Shown: positions 37,287 through 40,014 of the stretch, piece after piece | Layout of the letters: every line of letters starts with the position of its first letter | How positions within the stretch are numbered: the first letter of the stretch is position 1 | Assembly (NCBI GenBank): GCA_947259305.1 | Contig: CAMYML010000004.1 | Location: forward strand, 1 to 40,014 | DNA: 40,014 bases | Reading direction: 5' to 3' | Source: an uncultured Gammaproteobacteria bacterium | Lineage (GTDB): Bacteria; Pseudomonadota; Gammaproteobacteria; GCA-001735895 | Translations under genes and position numbers: made by a program | Notes under the pieces: model-generated | Told to the model about the DNA's origin: nothing | Databases searched by the model: none | What the model saw: the letters and a program-made list of their open reading frames with translations, nothing else

Positions 37287-39494
37287 ATGCCGATAACCGA
37301 TCACGAGGGGCTCGATGCGCTATGCGCCAGCTGCGGTATTGCGCTTGGCTACCACGATATCCGCGGCCAGTGGCATGAGCCCGGCGTCGAGGTGAAGCGA
37401 TCTCTGCTGGCGGCGTTACAGTTGCCGGTAAATAGCGATGACGATATTCGGCATAAGCTCGAGGCAGCGGCGTCACGCCAATGGCGTCATCTCATCGCTC
37501 CGGTGGTGGTGCGGCGTCAGAACGAAGCGCCGCTGCGCCTGACCCTGACACTTGGCATTAACCAGACCGATAAGGCGATAAACTGGGAACTTTGTACAGA
37601 AAGCGGCCAGCACAGGCAGGGTGAATGGAATCCTGGCGCGCAGGCTGCGGTCGACGAAGCGGTGGTTAACGGCACCCGGCTGAGGCAATTCGAAGTCGTC
37701 TTGCCGGACTTTGACGAGGTCGGTTATCACCAGCTAAGCGTGAAAGCGGATAACGCGTGCGCAGCGCGAGCCAGCCTCATCGTCGCGCCCGAAACCTGCT
37801 ATCAACCGCCCGCACTTGCTAACGGCAGGAAGATATGGGGTATTAGCCTGCAACTGTTTTCGCTGCGTTCGCAGCGCAACTGGGGCATCGGTGATTTTAC
37901 TGACCTGCATGCAACGATCGATATATTGGCCCCGCTCGGAATCAATGTGCTGGGTCTCAATCCACTGCACGCGCTGTTCCCGCATTTACCCGAAAACGCG
38001 AGCCCATACAGCCCTTCGAGTCGAGAATTCCTCAACCCGGTTTACCTGGATGTCGAGGCGATCGACGAATTTGAACATGACCCTGAAGTAAAGCATCAGG
38101 TAACAAGCCGGGAATTCCAGGCCAGCCTGCAGGCATTGCGAGACCTCGAGTTGATCGATTACCGGGAGGTCTGGGGCCTCAAGTTGCAGGTGTTGGGAGC
38201 GCTGTATCAGGCGTTCAGGCAACAGCGGCTCAATCCTGATTCGATACGGCTCGAAGCTTTTCGCCAGTTCCAGCAAAACGGCGGTCAGGATTTATTCAAA
38301 TTCGCCCTGTTCGAGGCCTTGCAGGCGTCTTTTCACCGACAGGATGCCGCTGTCGATCAATGGCAGAAATGGCCTCAAGCCTATCGAGACCCAGCTTCGG
38401 AGGCGGTAGCAAGGTGGGCCGACGAGCATGGCGATGAAATCGAGTTTCACCAGTACCTGCAGTGGAATGCAGAGCAGCAGCTAGCCGCGGCACAGGAAAA
38501 TTGCAAAAGACACGGCATGTGCATCGGCGTCTATCGCGATCTCGCGGTTGGCGATGCAAAGTCTTCGGCGCAGTGTTGGACTGAACAGGAAGACTACGCG
38601 CCAGGCGTGGGTATCGGTGCGCCGCCCGACGATTTTAATTCAAACGGGCAAAACTGGGCGTTACCCCCGTTAAAGCCGCAGTCGCTGCGCGATCAGGCTT
38701 ATCGACCGTTCATCAATACCCTGCGCGCGAACATGCGCCATGCGGGTGCGCTCCGGATCGACCATATCATGGGTCTGATGCGACTTTTCTGGGTGCCGCC
38801 GAACTGTTCGCCCAGCGAAGGTACCTATGTCTCTTATCCCTTTTCGGACCTGCTCGGCATTCTCGCGCTCGAGAGCCAACGCAATCGTTGCCTGATTATC
38901 GGCGAAGACCTGGGCACCGTCCCGGACGAGGTTCGCCATGCGCTCGAAAGCAATAAAATGTTGTCGTATCGAATTCTATGTTTCGAAAAAGACTGGCACC
39001 GGGGAACGATTAAGCCGCCCGCAGATTTTCCCTACTACGCGCTTTGCACCGCGGGCTCACATGACTTGCCGACGCTGCGAGGTTTCTGGCAGGAATCTGA
39101 CCTGGAGCTGCGCGAACAACTCGATTTATATCCTTCAGACGAGTCCCGGGATCAACAGCGGCAAATTCGCCAGCGGGATCGTTTGGAAATTCTGGCGGCG
39201 CTGAGGCGCGAAAATATGATCGCTGGCGAAGATACAAACGAGAGTCGAGAAGGTAGTGACTTTAGCAGCGAACTGGCTCAGTCTATTCAGCGTTATCTTG
39301 CGCGCTCGGGGTCTATGCTGTTGATGGTTCAACTGGAAGACCTGTTGTCACAGACCAGGCAGATGAATGTGCCCGGCACCATAGCTGAATACCCGAACTG
39401 GCGAGTCAAGTTATCGACTAAGCTTGAAGACTGGCGCGACCAGGTCGATCTCGAAGGTTTCGCCATTGCCATCAATGCCGAACGCGATAACTGA
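37287..39494 (+). CDS. malQ: 4-alpha-glucanotransferase (amylomaltase, GH77)
   Basis: Transfers alpha-1,4-glucan segments between maltodextrins, recycling the short chains released by GlgX and GlgP. The 735-residue protein has the long N-terminal domain of the bacterial MalQ type and the GH77 barrel: KIWGISLQLFSLRSQRNWGI, then LGLNPLHALFP. Its catalytic acids are Asp492 in LRIDHIMGLMRLFWVP, Glu540 in IIGEDLGTVPDEVR and Asp593 in GSHDLPTLRGFW. It is separated from glgX by 92 bp with no terminator visible, so it is probably the last gene of the operon. A hairpin terminator begins at its stop codon. Confidence 0.96.
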   Translation: MPITDHEGLDALCASCGIALGYHDIRGQWHEPGVEVKRSLLAALQLPVNSDDDIRHKLEAAASRQWRHLIAPVVVRRQNEAPLRLTLTLGINQTDKAINWELCTESGQHRQGEWNPGAQAAVDEAVVNGTRLRQFEVVLPDFDEVGYHQLSVKADNACAARASLIVAPETCYQPPALANGRKIWGISLQLFSLRSQRNWGIGDFTDLHATIDILAPLGINVLGLNPLHALFPHLPENASPYSPSSREFLNPVYLDVEAIDEFEHDPEVKHQVTSREFQASLQALRDLELIDYREVWGLKLQVLGALYQAFRQQRLNPDSIRLEAFRQFQQNGGQDLFKFALFEALQASFHRQDAAVDQWQKWPQAYRDPASEAVARWADEHGDEIEFHQYLQWNAEQQLAAAQENCKRHGMCIGVYRDLAVGDAKSSAQCWTEQEDYAPGVGIGAPPDDFNSNGQNWALPPLKPQSLRDQAYRPFINTLRANMRHAGALRIDHIMGLMRLFWVPPNCSPSEGTYVSYPFSDLLGILALESQRNRCLIIGEDLGTVPDEVRHALESNKMLSYRILCFEKDWHRGTIKPPADFPYYALCTAGSHDLPTLRGFWQESDLELREQLDLYPSDESRDQQRQIRQRDRLEILAALRRENMIAGEDTNESREGSDFSSELAQSIQRYLARSGSMLLMVQLEDLLSQTRQMNVPGTIAEYPNWRVKLSTKLEDWRDQVDLEGFAIAINAERDN

Positions 39495-39529
39495 AAAGAA
39501 ATCGAGTATTCAGAGGCCCTCGACTTTTC
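39493..39529 (+). terminator. hairpin terminator of the glg operon
   Basis: Directly after the malQ stop, GAAAAG (39493-39498) and TCGAG (39502-39506) pair with CTCGA (39519-39523) and CTTTTC (39524-39529), with a three-base bulge on the left arm. The right arm supplies a short T-tract. The A-rich left side would also let it work in the opposite direction. Confidence 0.55.
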
Positions 39530-39669
39530 TACGCTGGCCCTGATTCAAAAGGTTGAGTTTAACCATAGCCGTTGTTTATGAAGGGGTTTTCAGCTCGATG
39601 GACCAACCGCAGTTCGTCCTTTGATCTGCACCCCGAAAGCGCATTAATTAACACTTTCGAGATAAATGT

Positions 39670-39678
39670 TGCAGTGCA
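39670..39678. promoter_or_regulatory. TGCAGTGCA dyad in an A/T-rich leader
   Basis: TGCA-G-TGCA stands about 60 bases upstream of the ATG at 39739, in DNA clearly richer in A and T than the surroundings. TGC/GCA dyads of this form are known as binding sites of PhaR-type regulators upstream of phasin and polyhydroxyalkanoate genes. That link is inference only. Confidence 0.35.
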
Positions 39679-39738
39679 CAATATTCACTATTAGTATCCA
39701 TTACCTGAATTTTAAACAACTAATTTGAAGAGCAGGTC

Positions 39739-40014
39739 ATGAAAATGAATATTGAATCAGATATTAAAACCGATGCCAAAAGCGAAGCCAGCCATAATCG
39801 CCACCCGGAAGTTTTAGCAAGCTCGAGTTTGCGAAATTTCTCCAGGCGCCTGAACCATTTGCAACGCTGGGTTACCTCGAGATTTGACGCACATCACGCA
39901 AGGACTTTATCGCTTCGAGTACATCGACAAAACAGAACCGATTAAATGGGCCGATCCGCTTGCTGCTACCTCCGCCGGTGGCAAATGGAGCCCGGGTGGT
40001 AAATCCCGTTACCG
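39739..40014 (+). CDS. start of an unknown gene, frame apparently shifted near 39870, cut by the window end
   Basis: The ATG at 39739 is preceded by GAGCAGG. The first frame gives a hydrophilic start (MKMNIESDIKTDAKSEASHN) continuing to about NHLQRW, then turns into His/Arg-rich residues and stops at 39945. From 39854 another frame, offset by one base, is open to the window edge. It reads LPRDLTHITQGLYRFEYIDK and then ADPLAATSAGGKW, far more protein-like. Dropping one G near 39871 would join them as ...LQRWLPRDLTH.... This suggests a frameshift or a single-base sequence error. I do not recognise the family; the rest of the gene lies outside the window. Confidence 0.5.

Overview
The window looks like a chromosome segment from a GC-rich, Gram-negative gammaproteobacterium, probably free-living and quite possibly uncultured. 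This is inferred from gene content and protein similarity only. ArfB and Gnd closely resemble the E. coli proteins, the glycogen enzymes are of the proteobacterial type, and a c-di-GMP/HDOD signalling pair is present. No rRNA, tRNA, CRISPR array, transposase or phage gene was seen.

Layout. (1) Positions 1-432 hold the 3' end of a YczE/YitT-type membrane protein gene. (2) Positions 590-15284, all minus strand, form one tightly packed probable operon. In transcription order it encodes a secreted intradiol-dioxygenase-like protein, a DUF4159 protein, a vWA/GATase1-like membrane protein, a secreted caspase-fold (C13-like) protein whose nucleophile Cys is replaced by Ser, a secreted TPR protein with an HExxH metallopeptidase domain, a MoxR AAA+ ATPase, a DUF58 protein, a BatA-like vWA membrane protein, and a large DUF4175 membrane/coiled-coil protein. 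The BatA-like gene is broken. A perfect 59-bp inverted copy of part of the neighbouring DUF58 gene sits inside it and shifts the frame. This is either a real template-switch mutation or an assembly/amplification chimera. (3) Positions 15799-20124, minus strand, hold a REC-PAS-GGDEF-EAL regulator and its likely partner, an HDOD-sensor-histidine kinase. (4) Positions 20125-24044 form a mixed region: a possible small ORF, arfB, a histone-H1-like Lys/Ala-rich protein, two REP-like palindromic elements and a patatin-like lipase with C-terminal membrane helices. (5) Positions 24175-39494, plus strand, are a carbohydrate-storage block: gnd, then glgC-pgm-glgA-glgB-glgP-glgX-malQ with overlapping or very short junctions, closed by a hairpin terminator just after malQ. 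(6) Positions 39495-40014 hold a leader region with a TGCAGTGCA dyad and the start of a gene whose frame appears to shift before the window ends.

How the genes work together. The glg block is a complete glycogen cycle. Pgm interconverts glucose-6-P and glucose-1-P, GlgC makes ADP-glucose, GlgA elongates and GlgB branches. GlgP and GlgX degrade and debranch, and MalQ recycles short maltodextrins. Gnd upstream draws on the same glucose-6-P pool through the pentose phosphate pathway. The MoxR cluster follows the known MoxR-DUF58-vWA pattern, in which an AAA+ chaperone is thought to act on vWA partners at the membrane. Here it is extended by exported peptidase-fold proteins and a dioxygenase-like protein. 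It is the best candidate in the window for a poorly described system.
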